Origin: Hondaea fermentalgiana
Lineage: Eukaryota > Sar > Bigyra > Thraustochytrida > Thraustochytriidae
Length of the DNA: 48,519 bases
Direction: 5' to 3'
NCBI GenBank assembly: GCA_014084085.1
Contig: NPFB01000105.1
Coordinates: forward strand, 34,074 to 82,592
Made by a program: the position numbers and the translations under genes. The notes under the pieces were generated by a model. That model was given only the letters and a program-made list of their open reading frames with translations, was not told the DNA's origin and searched no databases. This document shows positions 10,276 through 19,386 of this stretch, piece by piece (position 1 is the first letter of the stretch; each line of letters opens with the position of its first letter).

Positions 10276-11385
10276 CCGTGCGGGTGGGTGGGTGGGTGGG
10301 TGGGTGGTCGGTTGATTAGTGGCAGATGGTAGCTTGGCAGGTAGTCGAATTGTGCGACGGCGACCAACGAAGCAGCGAATTGTGCGAGGGCACACACACA
10401 ATTCCAAGTCTATTTCTGGCCGGAGCAGCACTGCTGACAGTGGCTGGCTCGTCGCGTCGCGTCGCGTCGCTCCGCATCGCATCGCAGTCGTGAATGAGAC
10501 CTTGAAGTCGTGGGCGTCGGAAGCCGCAAATGGACGCACACGAAGGACGCCCAGCACCGGAGAGAGCGAGCGAGGTTCGCTGCCGCTGCAGCTGCAGCTG
10601 TTGCAGCCGCGGCCGACACGAGCTTCGAACGTAATGGAGTGCTGTGCTGGCCATGCTCGCGGTCGGTCAGATCGAGACGAATGTCTGGGCTGGCTGCTCG
10701 TGCGCCGCTGCCGCTGCCGCTCCTTTCCGCCAAAAGAGCAAAGGTGATGAAGGCCAGTGATAGCGAGAGAGAGTGCTGCAGCACCGCTTCATCTCGTAGC
10801 CAAAAACACTGTCAGTCGTGGTCGCTGTCGGTGGTAGGGAGAACGAAAAAAAGACAGCTTCCGAGCGACCGTCCGCAGTTGCAGCTGCAGACGGATGACC
10901 GCTACCGAAGCTCCGCTGCCGAAGCTCCGCACCGATGCAGTGCAGCTCCAGCTGGCACTGGCACTGGCTTTGCCTGTGATCGCTAATCACACTAACAGTA
11001 AGTGAAAGATACGGTCACGAATTGAACAAGGAAATGTGGCCCATGCCATCCCGGACCGTCCCGTCGACTGGACACACAAAATGAGCGAGAACCAAGCAAA
11101 GAAAGAAAGGAAGGAAGGAAGGAAGAAAGCGAAAGAAACAAAGAAAAAGCGCGGTCAAGAACGGGCAGTATACCAGTACCTTTCACCGAAAGAGACCGTG
11201 TCGATTTCCAGCTTCTCCCCTCCCCCTTCCGACGTCCCCTTTACGTCTCGTTACGTTTGTTCTAGTTCGACTCCAGACCATTTCCTGATGCACTGCATCG
11301 CCAGCACATTTGCAGTGCAGCTGCCAGCAAACTATTGAATGCCATTGAATGGGACAGCCGCACTGCGCGTGGCGGCGGTGGTCTT
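10276..11385. other. intergenic region with GGGT repeat and CTGCAG palindromes
   Basis: No conserved protein was seen. The region begins with a (GGGT)n run (about 10281-10308), has a GTCGC/GCATC pentamer cluster (about 10450-10487), overlapping CTGCAG/CAGCTG palindromes (10586-10600 and 10879-10890), and a purine-rich AAAGAAAGG/GGAAGGAAG tract (about 11096-11150). It is probably the 5' flank of the gap-truncated gene together with the 3' flank of the HIT gene. Confidence 0.55.
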
Positions 11386-11853
11386 TTAACGAGAACGAAG
11401 ACTTTGCTCGCTGGCTTCTAGCATACTGCGTGCACAAATCCCCCACGGCGTACCCGTGGCGTGTGCGAGGCGCCGATAAATGTTGACAAAATCGCCCGCC
11501 ATAACATGCAAATGCAGGTGTGGCTCGCTGTAAAAAGGCCAGCGATGAAACATGAGCCGCCACGAGCTCTGCGGCTGCGAGGTCTTCGCCAGGAGCGCCT
11601 CGCCGAGGTCGACCATCTCTTGCAAAAGCGCCTGCCCGCTCACATCTTCGACAAGCCGCCGCAAGTCTCCCTGGTCGAGGTGGTCGCGAGGCGCGACGAG
11701 CCAATGCACTTCGCTCCGCGGATGTTGCGAGGCAAAGGCCACAAGTCTTGAGTCTTGGTGCAGCAGTGGCTGCGCTGCGTCCTGCCCTGCCGTAACCCGG
11801 CACAGTCGACAACCGAGACGATTGGTCGCCCGCGCTGCGCGCGCTGCTCGCAT
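11386..11853 (-). CDS. HIT-family (HINT3-like) nucleotide-binding hydrolase
   Basis: This 155-residue protein carries the histidine-triad signature HLHLHVM (His-x-His-x-His) near residues 113-119, preceded by FHRWPFYSEP. That arrangement is typical of HINT3-type members, where a Phe/His-rich segment leads into the triad. An N-terminal CRLC pair resembles the zinc-type Cys pair of HINT proteins. HWLVAPRDHL matches the family's conserved beta-strand and helix. Family members hydrolyse AMP-lysine or other nucleoside phosphoramidates, with the central His as nucleophile. The length fits a single HIT domain. The ATG at 11853 is the first in frame at the right distance from CRLC. A longer overlapping frame (11640-12104) in another phase is not coding. 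Confidence 0.88.
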   Translation of the reverse strand: MRAARAARATNRLGCRLCRVTAGQDAAQPLLHQDSRLVAFASQHPRSEVHWLVAPRDHLDQGDLRRLVEDVSGQALLQEMVDLGEALLAKTSQPQSSWRLMFHRWPFYSEPHLHLHVMAGDFVNIYRRLAHATGTPWGICARSMLEASEQSLRSR

Positions 11854-12530
11854 TGTGCCTTCCTCTCTTGCTCCCTTCTTGGTTTTTTATTGTCAAGCTT
11901 TCGAGAGCTTTGCTTGTGATGGTCAAGATTCGATTGTCGATCATTTGCCAATTTTTTAGAACGACTTGCCTCTACACGATCTCGCAGGCCTTCGTTCTCG
12001 CACGAAGCGACTTTTGCTTTTGCATACAGAAACTTGCCCACGACTCCAACACGGTCTTGCTTGCATATGCAACACAACGTATCAGTCTTGACAATCTTGG
12101 CCACAGACTTTTCCCCCTTTGGGGTGTTTTCTGATTGAAAAAAGGTATGTCATTGATAGTGACACGAACTACTACGCAAGAATGAGTAGGCCTAGACGTA
12201 CCTACTCTTATTTTCTTTTCTTTGCTTTCATTTCTAAAAACCGGCAACGCGGTTTCTCGTTGAAGGCCAAAACTCTTGAAATAAAAGCTCGCAGCCACAT
12301 CGAAAAGTTGTTCCGTCTCACAAGGAAGAGGACCAAAGAAAAAACTGTTCACAAATGGTAACGTTTATCTGTAAGTACGTACATGGGCGCCCAAACTTCA
12401 TCTTTTCCTCCTTCTCTCGTTTCTTCATATTTGCAGGGCGAATTGGCGACGAGGTGTGAGAATCAATCGAGAAGACTCATACTTGAATACATAAAGGAAT
12501 ACTTGCACGCTGCCAAAATACATGGCGGCC
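11854..12530. other. AT-richer intergenic spacer
   Basis: The spacer lies between the start of the HIT gene (-) and the stop of the Gag-like gene (-). It is clearly AT-richer than coding DNA here. Only short frames without domains are present. It should contain the Gag gene's 3' end and the HIT promoter, but I could not assign a precise element. Confidence 0.5.
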
Positions 12531-13388
12531 TCATCGCTTCGCGCGCTTGCACAAAATTCCATCCTCATTCTCAGAAGGTCCGCGTTTTGGCTGCACTTGC
12601 TCAGGCCGTGAAGCGCGTGCACGCCTCTCTTCGTCCATAAAATCGCGCGCCAATTCGTGAAATTGCGTCCAACGAAGTGAGTTGCCACAATGAAATGCTG
12701 GCATCTCGCTGATGCGATTGTCTCCTCGCGCATTGAGTGCAGTCATAAAGCCCAACATGACAAGTTCATCCACTGAAGCACCAAGATTGCGGAATTGACC
12801 CGCAAGACTTTTCATGGTCGCCACGCACCTTGCAAAGCGCTCTGGGGTCAACTCATGTCGCCTCGTTGACTCCAAGCTCCTCATAAAGTCTCCGTACAGC
12901 TCCATTTTGCTCGACACGGAGCGTTCCTCATATGTAGAGACGAGCGCCTGCCAAGCCGCCAGTCCGGGAAGATCCGGTTCGTGGCCCGCGCAGGGTAATG
13001 GGTCCGCGAAAAGGGATTCGTGCAGGTGATGGTCTTCCAAGGCGCTTTCCAGCAGAGTCCGAAGAACGTCATCTTTTTGCCGCTGGTGTGCAGCGTCGGT
13101 TTCCACCTTGATATCAGACGGATGGCAGTCCAAGTTCATCAACACGAGCTCCATGCTCTGCTTGAACAGAGGCCAGTCGCTTCTTCGTTCAAGCTTGCTA
13201 AATCTGTGCAATAACTTGCTCCCGTTTTGTACATCGACAACGGCGCCTTGCTTGCTCAGGCTCGCAACACGAACGCTTTCTGAAGGCAGCTCATCGCTGG
13301 CATCCAGCTCCGGAACAGTCTCTTTCGCGAACGCGTGCCCGATACTATCGCTCCTCGCATCTGCTGTCTGCATGCTTGCCGCGTGCAT
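12531..13388 (-). CDS. solo Copia-type Gag-like protein (UBN2-like)
   Basis: From the ATG at 13388 (another Met lies at 13373) the frame gives 285 residues. FSKLERRSDWPLFKQSMELV resembles the opening motif of Ty1/copia Gag proteins, where an aromatic-rich segment precedes a long helix. AAWQALVSTYEERSVSSKM followed by about 55 helical residues with NLGASVDELVMLGFMTAL matches the pattern of the UBN2/retrotransposon Gag domain. There is no zinc knuckle; the end is basic (CKRAKR). No protease, integrase or reverse transcriptase frame follows downstream on the same strand, and no long terminal repeats were seen. It could be a domesticated Gag gene or a remnant of an element. The 109 codons in frame upstream of 13388 are Arg-rich and probably untranslated. 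Confidence 0.68.
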   Translation of the reverse strand: MHAASMQTADARSDSIGHAFAKETVPELDASDELPSESVRVASLSKQGAVVDVQNGSKLLHRFSKLERRSDWPLFKQSMELVLMNLDCHPSDIKVETDAAHQRQKDDVLRTLLESALEDHHLHESLFADPLPCAGHEPDLPGLAAWQALVSTYEERSVSSKMELYGDFMRSLESTRRHELTPERFARCVATMKSLAGQFRNLGASVDELVMLGFMTALNARGDNRISEMPAFHCGNSLRWTQFHELARDFMDEERRARASRPEQVQPKRGPSENEDGILCKRAKR

Positions 13389-13942
13389 CCGCGACGCCTG
13401 TTTCGTACGCGAGCCCGAGGCGCCTCGCCGCACGGGCCGCGCGAGCGCCACTTGCGTCACGCCCAATTCGAATCGACGACGTCTGCGCCCGGCGCGCGCG
13501 CGCCAGGATCGTCGCCGCCCGCAGAGGACGCCTCCAACTTCTCCGTCGTCGGCGCCGTCGCCGCTGTCTCCGTCTCCGTCTCCGTCGCTTCGCCTTGGCC
13601 GCTCCCCGTCGCCGCCGCGCGCCTTCTCCTTTCTTTCCTTTGTTATCTGCTGCTGCTGGCTCGAGGCTTCCCGGGCACGCTGCGAAAGACACCTCCTCGC
13701 CTCCCTGTATACCACCTACAATGCAGTGCGACTGGCGTCAATCAAGCAGTCAATCCATTCATCACAATCGATCCAAAATGAAAGATCCCAATGTAAGTCA
13801 GTTGGCTAGTAAGCCTAGAGTATGAATCGGACCGGGAGAAGAGCCCGTGAAAGTTTTGGGGGGGGGGGGGGGGGGCGTTCATGGAGACTGACGAGACCAC
13901 GTCCTCTTTTTGTAGAGGTGGCGGCCGGTCGTCCAGCAGTGC
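13389..13942. other. intergenic region with poly-G tract
   Basis: This lies upstream of the Gag-like gene and downstream of the first DUF829 gene, both on the minus strand. Its Gag-proximal half is GC-rich with CCGTCTC repeats (about 13540-13600). A run of 18 G occupies 13858-13875. No gene seen. Confidence 0.6.
13858..13875. repeat. poly-G homopolymer (18 G)
   Basis: Eighteen consecutive G are read directly on the + strand, about 70 bp beyond the stop of the first DUF829 gene. Such a tract is prone to sequencing error and quadruplex formation. Confidence 0.95.
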
Positions 13943-14827
13943 CTACTGGCTGGCAGTAAGAGTGTCCAGGTTGCGGAAGAAATCATCAATGGCGGTGAGA
14001 TACTGCTTGCGGTGGGTCCGCAGATGCGCGACGTGAGGCGAGGCCTGGAACTCGCACAGCGCAACACTATCGCCCTGCGCTTCCATGGCGCCGGCAACGG
14101 ACTCTACAGCGTGGGCAGCAACCAAATCGTCACCTTGCGAGTACATGAACAACTTGGGCGGACCGCGTGAAAGACTCGTCAAAGAAGAGTGGTAAATACG
14201 AGTCAACTCTTTCTCCAAGTATACTGCTCCAAGGACGAGGAGCAGAAGCGAGAGAATTACGGCTGGCTGTAACAATGTACGTCTCAGTAATAACGCAAGA
14301 GATCCAAGCAATGCTCCTGATATGCCTCCGACAGTTCGCGCTGACAACTTTTGCGAAGCGAGCGTCGCACCAGTTGCGGCGCGTAACGTGAGTTCCCCAG
14401 GCATTGAGTCTAAAACAAATCCTCGAATGTCTGGAACGAATGAAGTTGCCGATGATATTGACGAGGTGGAAGATCTTTTGGATCTCCGCTTGCGTCGCTT
14501 CACAGCTTTGAGAAGATCAATCAAGGCCTTGGCTCCGTTGTTGCTCATGGCGTGCACTACCACACCCGGCTCGCAGCCGAATTGGGCATGATAGCGGTCG
14601 CACGCGCTCTTGAGTGCTCGCAAAACGCGCTCGTGCCCGCCGTCAACAATGAGCTCTGACGTCTGGTATGTCACGCTCACCACCTCTGCAACATCCTCGC
14701 GGGACGCGTAAACGTCTGCATACTTTTGCACGCCCCTTGGGCTCGACAGCCACCAGCCCAACACAAGCACGACGAAAGGGGGGCGGTCTTGGTCTTGTTC
14801 CTGCTCTCCTTCTCCGAAAGTCGACAT
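13943..14827 (-). CDS. DUF829/TMEM53-like alpha/beta hydrolase, copy 1
   Basis: The protein has 294 residues from the ATG at 14827. It has the DUF829/TMEM53 layout: a first strand VVLVLGWWLSSPRGVQKYAD, a nucleophile elbow VVHAMSNNGAKAL (Ser95), a downstream strand PDIRGFVLDSMPGEL, PKLFMYSQGDDLV carrying the candidate acid, and SPHVAHLRTH carrying the candidate His. A hydrophobic insertion (LLQPAVILSLLLLVLGAVYL) before the acid motif looks like a membrane segment, as in TMEM53-type proteins of nuclear envelope/ER. Substrates of this family are poorly defined. The paralogue at 16958-17767 shares all these motifs. Codons in frame upstream of 14827 are Arg-rich and not family-like. Confidence 0.85.
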   Translation of the reverse strand: MSTFGEGEQEQDQDRPPFVVLVLGWWLSSPRGVQKYADVYASREDVAEVVSVTYQTSELIVDGGHERVLRALKSACDRYHAQFGCEPGVVVHAMSNNGAKALIDLLKAVKRRKRRSKRSSTSSISSATSFVPDIRGFVLDSMPGELTLRAATGATLASQKLSARTVGGISGALLGSLALLLRRTLLQPAVILSLLLLVLGAVYLEKELTRIYHSSLTSLSRGPPKLFMYSQGDDLVAAHAVESVAGAMEAQGDSVALCEFQASPHVAHLRTHRKQYLTAIDDFFRNLDTLTASQ

Positions 14828-15228
14828 GCTGTTTACGATCGACCCGACCTTCGGTCGCCGCGCGGCGCGACCAAGACAATCGCAGCAGCGCGCCAAAGGC
14901 CCGGGCCGTAAATGTCTGTGCTCTCGCGAGCGTCGCGTTGCGGGTTTGAGGGTCTGCCCAACTCGGAGGCCGCCCAAGCTTGGCTTCTTCTTTCCCGTGC
15001 TCGTCTCGTGCACGTGCAGAAAGTTAAAAGGCGTGTGCACGGCGGTGCACGGACTCGGGAGGAGAGGGGAACAAACGAAGGATCGTCGTCCCGCGTGGGG
15101 TTGTGCAGTGGAGGCTGGCTCGCGCAAAACAAGCAACCTCGTGTCCGCCCGCAACGCGCGAGAGGGCCCGCGCAAGGAGAAAAGGTTGCGCTGACTTCGC
15201 GCTGGGCGCGACGCTCTGCGACGAGACG
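14828..15228. promoter_or_regulatory. divergent promoter region, DUF829 copy 1 / histidine phosphatase
   Basis: A 401-bp GC-rich spacer separates two start codons in head-to-head orientation. It must hold both promoters and 5' untranslated regions. No TATA box or specific site was assigned. Confidence 0.5.
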
Positions 15229-15821
15229 ATGGCGGGCACGCGCGTAGTGGTCGTGTGCGTGCGACATGGGGAGACCAACTTTAATCGCGAAAAACGCTTG
15301 CAAGGTCAACTCGACACCGAGCTCTCCGAGCTTGGCAAGAAGCAGGCCGCACGCACAGCCTCTTACCTCGCAGCCCAGCACAAGGCTACTGGATTCGACA
15401 ACGCCGTTAGCTCAGACCTGCGTCGCGCCTTCGAGACGGCCACTTGCATCGCGAAAGCCTGCAACCTTGGAACAGTCAACAAGGAGCCTCGCCTTCGCGA
15501 GCTTCACGCTGGCGTCTTGCAGGGCGTCTCGATCGCAGACTCGCGCCGCGACGCCGCAAAACGTCAAATTGTGGAAGGCTTCAAAAATGATGCCGATTAT
15601 GTAATTCCTGAAGGCGAGTCCCGTCGCGTCTTGTATGAACGCGCGAGCGCTGCCCTCGAGCAAGTCGTTCTTGAAACCGCTAGCAGACCTGCCGATGCGG
15701 CCTCGGCTCCGAACTCCCGCCGAGTGCTCCTTGTTGCGCACGGAGGCGTTTTGAACGTTTTGTACAGCTTTGTCAATCAGCTTGACCTCAACTCGGATCA
15801 CGCGCCTCATTCGGGCAACTG
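15229..15821 (+). CDS. histidine phosphatase (phosphoglycerate mutase-like), exon 1
   Basis: The mature product is 236 residues from two exons (15229-15821 and 15913-16030). The signature VRHGET gives catalytic His13 with Arg12, SSDLRRAFETA supplies the conserved phosphate-binding Arg, LRELHAG supplies Glu91 as likely proton donor, and LLVAHGG places the second catalytic His at 171. This is the classic branch-1 histidine phosphatase core (fructose-2,6-bisphosphatase, cofactor-dependent mutase and broad phosphatases). The short length and lack of mutase-specific insertions suggest a small-molecule phosphatase rather than a glycolytic mutase. The start at 15229 leaves three residues before the first beta strand; codons further upstream are Arg-rich leader. 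Unspliced, the frame would stop nine residues after the junction, losing the family's C-terminal strands. Confidence 0.88.
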
Positions 15822-15912
15822 GTACGTTGGACCAGCGCAACGCTGATGTTGCCCTCTTGCGTGCCTAATGTTCATTTCTGACTAACATGCCTCGTACACT
15901 GTGCGAAAACAG
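15822..15912 (+). other. spliceosomal intron in histidine phosphatase gene (91 bp)
   Basis: The donor is GTACGT and the acceptor AAAACAG. A CTAAC branch-point-like sequence lies at 15881-15886, about 30 bases before the acceptor. Joining the exons turns HSGNW into HSGNCSIGTISAL, the sequence expected for this family's C-terminal strand. It is an intron in a mostly intron-free window. Confidence 0.85.
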
Positions 15913-16030
15913 CTCTATTGGCACTATATCTGCTCTCGTGACGGATGGCGCCGTGCTCTCGTGGGAAATCTCCTCCTGGGGACAGGACCACCATTTGCAC
16001 AGTGACGCCACCGAGTCCGACGTTCTGTAG
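15913..16030 (+). CDS. histidine phosphatase, exon 2
   Basis: Exon 2 encodes CSIGTISALVTDGAVLSWEI and about 19 more residues, ending at TAG 16028-16030. NCSI followed by a beta hairpin and SSWGQDHHL closely matches the C-terminal Asn-x-Ser-Ile strand and the Trp-Asn-Asp-like end of plant and bacterial phosphoglycerate mutase-like phosphatases. This is the main support for the splice prediction. Confidence 0.85.
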
Positions 16031-16208
16031 GGAGTGTTGTGGAACTCATGCCGACGTCAGTTCATCGCAAGGAGCGATGGGATCGCCATCGAGTCTCCGC
16101 ACGTTCCGTCGCATGGAGGCAACGGGTCTGGACGATTCCGTTCCATCGTGGTTCGGTTGGCGTTACGGCACCGTCTCGACATGCAAACAGACAAAAGAGA
16201 GGGCCACA

Positions 16209-16781
16209 ATGCGCGTAGGCATTGACTTCGGCAAGGTGATCGGGCTTGATGATCAACCCGAGCCGGTCCCGCTGGCCCTCCCCGCGATACGACATCTTGT
16301 TGGCAGATGCGGGCCCGAACATGTCTTTATTGTTTCCAAAGCTGGACCTGAAATGGAGTTGCGAATCAGGACCTGGCTCGACAGCGTCGATTTTTACAAT
16401 GAAACAAAGGTACTTCGCGCTCACCTTGTCTTCGTACGCACATACGAGGACAAAGCTCGCATTTGCAATGAACTCGGGCTCGACTGGTTCGTGGATGATC
16501 ATGTCAAGGTTGTACGCGCACTTGCTGTGAATTGCCCAAGTATTGGCCGTGTCTTTTGGTTTGGCGCCAGCGCTGCCGACGTACGTCTCTTGACCTCAAG
16601 GCGCGCTCGGGCAAAGGTTGTCATTGCGTCGAGAGGTTGGCCCTGCGTACTCAAGGCTCTCTCCAAAGCGCAGCTTGTCCTTTCCTTGACAGACGGACCC
16701 ACGGAGAAATTATCAAAAATTGTGTCACACGCGGAAACATCTCCAAGCAGTCACCAAACGGAGGCTTACCCAGACAGGTAG
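16209..16781 (+). CDS. small HAD-like hydrolase of unknown substrate
   Basis: The 190-residue protein starts at ATG 16209, immediately before MRVGIDFGKVIG. HAD motifs can be placed in order: motif I IDFGKV (Asp6), motif II FIVSKA (Ser43), motif III YEDKARIC (Lys82) and motif IV WFVDDH (Asp96/Asp97). The second Asp of motif I, which acts as acid/base in phosphatases, is Gly8 here, so catalysis may be altered or absent. No cap domain fits in this length. The gene follows the histidine phosphatase by 178 bp on the same strand and converges with DUF829 copy 2. An in-frame extension back to 15945 overlaps exon 2 of the neighbour and is rejected. Confidence 0.72.
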   Translation: MRVGIDFGKVIGLDDQPEPVPLALPAIRHLVGRCGPEHVFIVSKAGPEMELRIRTWLDSVDFYNETKVLRAHLVFVRTYEDKARICNELGLDWFVDDHVKVVRALAVNCPSIGRVFWFGASAADVRLLTSRRARAKVVIASRGWPCVLKALSKAQLVLSLTDGPTEKLSKIVSHAETSPSSHQTEAYPDR

Positions 16782-16957
16782 ACAAGAAAAGTTAATGATT
16801 CTCAAATATCATGATGAGGTTCACTCTCAACTGTTGGCGCAGAGAGAGAAAACAAATTAGTTCATGGAAAAGTTGGGCATGACACAAGCACACACAGGCA
16901 TTGGAATATTAAGGCAAGACACTATTCATACGAAAATAATAATTGTAGACTAGTCGC

Positions 16958-17767
16958 TTACGTGGATGGCAAAATCTTTTCGAGAAATGAGCTAACCTCC
17001 TTCTCGTACTTGTCCCGCTCAGCCATCATGTGTGCTACGTGCATTGTACCATCAAAACGATGCATGGAAACGTCGTCGCCATTATCTTTCATCCGCTTTG
17101 CCACAGCCTCCACGGCATCATAGGTGACGAGGTCATCCCCATCCGAATAGAGAAATAACTTGGGAATACCGGCAGTGCGCTCCACCATGTGACGATGGTA
17201 CCGTTCCGTGAGGAAGTTCTCGAACGACCTTCCAGCCACGAGACCTGCGCCGAGCACAGCAATCGTTCCTACACCCCCGAGCGTCGCATGCAGACCGAGA
17301 GTCGTCGCAAGAATGCCTGCGCCGAGTCCAAGACCAAGAGGAAGCTTGTTGCTGGACGAGGCGAACAGAGCTCCGGACCAAGCCCGAAAGGTGAGGTTTC
17401 CGGGACAGCTGTCAAAGACAATGCCACGAATATCAGGCTTCCAAGGTGCATCGGCCTCTTGTTCAAGTTTCTTGAGCACATCGTTGAGTTCCAGGCCTCC
17501 ATTGTTGCTCATACAGTGCACCACAACGCGTGGTCGCTCCCCGTTTTGGCCCCCTTCTTTCTGCTGTGCTTCGCACTGTGCTCTCAAAGTTTGCACAGCG
17601 CGCTGCACAGCCTTTGTCCGCGCGCTGGTGAGCATGAGCTCTTGCGACGAGAGCGTGTCAACGCACACGGCTTTGACCTTGGCCTGGCGTTCGTACAAGG
17701 CAGCATACTTGCTGAGCGCCTTGGGTTTACTCCGCCACCACCCTAGCGTGAACACGATGGCGCTCAT
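16958..17767 (-). CDS. DUF829/TMEM53-like alpha/beta hydrolase, copy 2
   Basis: The 269-residue protein begins MSAIVFTLGWWRSKPKALSK, paralogous to copy 1 at 13943-14827. The nucleophile elbow is VVVHCMSNNGG (Ser87), followed by PDIRGIVFDSCPGNLTFRAW. The acid motif is PKLFLYSDGDDLV (Asp211/212) and the His lies in MHVAHMMAE (His243/246). A glycine-rich hydrophobic stretch (about 143-180) occupies the place of the membrane segment of copy 1, making weak membrane association likely. All DUF829 motifs are intact, so both copies are probably active. The arrangement on both sides of two + strand phosphatase-fold genes suggests local duplication with intervening insertion or inversion. Confidence 0.88.
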   Translation of the reverse strand: MSAIVFTLGWWRSKPKALSKYAALYERQAKVKAVCVDTLSSQELMLTSARTKAVQRAVQTLRAQCEAQQKEGGQNGERPRVVVHCMSNNGGLELNDVLKKLEQEADAPWKPDIRGIVFDSCPGNLTFRAWSGALFASSSNKLPLGLGLGAGILATTLGLHATLGGVGTIAVLGAGLVAGRSFENFLTERYHRHMVERTAGIPKLFLYSDGDDLVTYDAVEAVAKRMKDNGDDVSMHRFDGTMHVAHMMAERDKYEKEVSSFLEKILPST

Positions 17768-19386
17768 GTTGCCTTTCCCGCTCTATGCTCTCTTGCGCTT
17801 TCAGGCTTTGCCGCTGCTGTCGTCCGCACGCGGCGCGATGGTGGACGAACGAAGCACAAGAAAAGTCAAAGAGTTCACACGCCGCTTATTCTGCAGCGGC
17901 TCGCTGTCGCCTGTCGCTGTCGGCAGCAGCTCCCTGACTGTGATGATGATTCAGTCAGTCCGTGCTCAGCAATGGGGCGCGAAGGTTTCGCCGTTATGGT
18001 TTCGTCCGTTTCATCATAAACCTAGGCTTCCCGGCCTCAGCTTCTTCCATCACTGGAGCGTCCTGCCGTGTATTGCATGCTTGTATTCTCCCACACTCAC
18101 GCCGCGTTGGGAGTACCGGTTACAAAGAACCATCCCTGCCACTGGATTCCGCAGCGAGTAGCCGTCCTCTCTCTGCGGGGATCCATGCGGAACTTTCTTC
18201 CCTCTGCGCGGAGGCAGTTCTTCGCAGATCCTTGCCCAGTGACGCAGGGGGGACGAAACCCCTAGAGGCAGCAAGTTCCCGAGCTCGCTGGCTAGCTAGC
18301 CCGCTCGCCTGCCCGCTGACGTCCCGCCACTCGCGCCGTCGCTCCCAGCGCCTCTCGCGCGCGCCTCCCGGGCTCCAGCGGCCGAGCCTTTCGCCGCTGC
18401 CGCTGCCGGCCGCCAGGGCGGCGTGCCCGGCGTCCTCTTCTCTCCCCGCGCGCTCCCGAGGCCGGCTTCGGCTTCGGCTCTGGCCGCCCTCCCGTCCGTC
18501 TCCCGGGCGACGCGCATCGAGCCAGCGACCGACCGCCCAACGCCGCCCCGCCCGCGCGAAGCGCGCCGCGCGCGCGCGGGCGCGGGCGCGGGCGCGGGCG
18601 GCGGCGGGGGCGGCTTCGGCTGCGCGAGGCATCGCGGCGGCCGCGGCGGGACTCTGGTTTGGGCTAGGTGGATTTGAACTTCGGTTTGAATCGGCGCGGA
18701 TTTGAATTCGCGCGGATTTGAATTGGCGTGGATTTGATTTGACATGTGAATTCGTCGATTTGGAGGATTTGATTTGAATTTTACGCATGCATTGCACGGC
18801 ATTTGCATGAGTGGGAGAGTGAGTGAAGCCAACGAGGCGATCAATCGATCGATCGATCAGCCAGACCTCGAATCGCGATCGATCCGCAGCGTCGGCTCGC
18901 ACGAACCCCGCGCACTCGGTACGTTTGCCTGCCTGCTTGCGGTCGCGCGGACGCGTCTCGTCTGCGTGCGTGCGTGCCTGCCCGCCTGCGTGCGTGCGTG
19001 GGCGCGGCCTCCGCCCCCGCGACGCCCGAGGCGTTGCGGCCGCGCTGCGCCTCAGACTGATGTGGGCATGGACAGCGGCAGCGTCATGGCGGACGCGAAC
19101 AACGTGCCTCCCTCCACGCGCCGAGGCGGCTTTGCGCGCGATAGGGAGCGAGGGAAGGGAGGGCGCGCGCGAGGAGAGACGGAGCGCACGAAGGAAGGGG
19201 ATCACTGACGGAAAGAGAAACGGTGTCGACGTCGTGGACGACAACGCGTAACGTGAAACGATAACGCCGCTGGCTGCAAATAGATAGCACAGGTAAAAAG
19301 GAAAAGCCCCACCCTAGCAAAAGAGATTTCATCGGTCCAGCCATCTATCCATCAGACAGGTAGGCAGGCAATCGTCCAAGGAGAAG
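17768..19386. promoter_or_regulatory. 1.6-kb divergent GC-rich intergenic region upstream of DUF829 copy 2 and reticulon
   Basis: No protein-coding gene was recognised; the long frames on both strands around 18.1-19.2 kb are Arg/Ala/Ser-rich and contradict each other. The middle is extremely GC-rich (about 18270-18655, with GCGGGC repeats), then abruptly AT-rich from 18660 with at least five GGATTTGAA-like units to 18780, then a GATC run at 18838-18860 and GCGT runs near 18960-19000. It must contain the two promoters and 5' untranslated regions. Confidence 0.55.
18667..18780 (+). repeat. degenerate GGATTTGAATT tandem repeat
   Basis: Units reading GGATTTGAAC, GGTTTGAATC, GGATTTGAATTC, GGATTTGAATTG, GGATTTGATTTG and GGATTTGATTTGAATTTT occur in a row on the + strand, spaced by about 10-17 bp with GCGC-containing linkers. 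A related array in reverse complement lies at 35668-35722 upstream of the PPEF gene. Confidence 0.85.

Noticed and set aside
10276..10557. N-terminal extension of the gap-truncated protein through the N block
   Set aside because: The residues come from the GGGT repeat and GC-rich spacer, and the phase across an unknown-length gap is arbitrary.
11640..12104. 154-codon - strand frame overlapping the HIT gene
   Set aside because: It shares DNA with a clear HIT domain in another phase and has no recognisable domain, although its CCICKQ start looks superficially like a zinc motif.
15945..16208. 88-codon upstream extension of the HAD-like protein
   Set aside because: It overlaps exon 2 of the histidine phosphatase in another frame, and the HAD fold begins exactly at the ATG at 16209.
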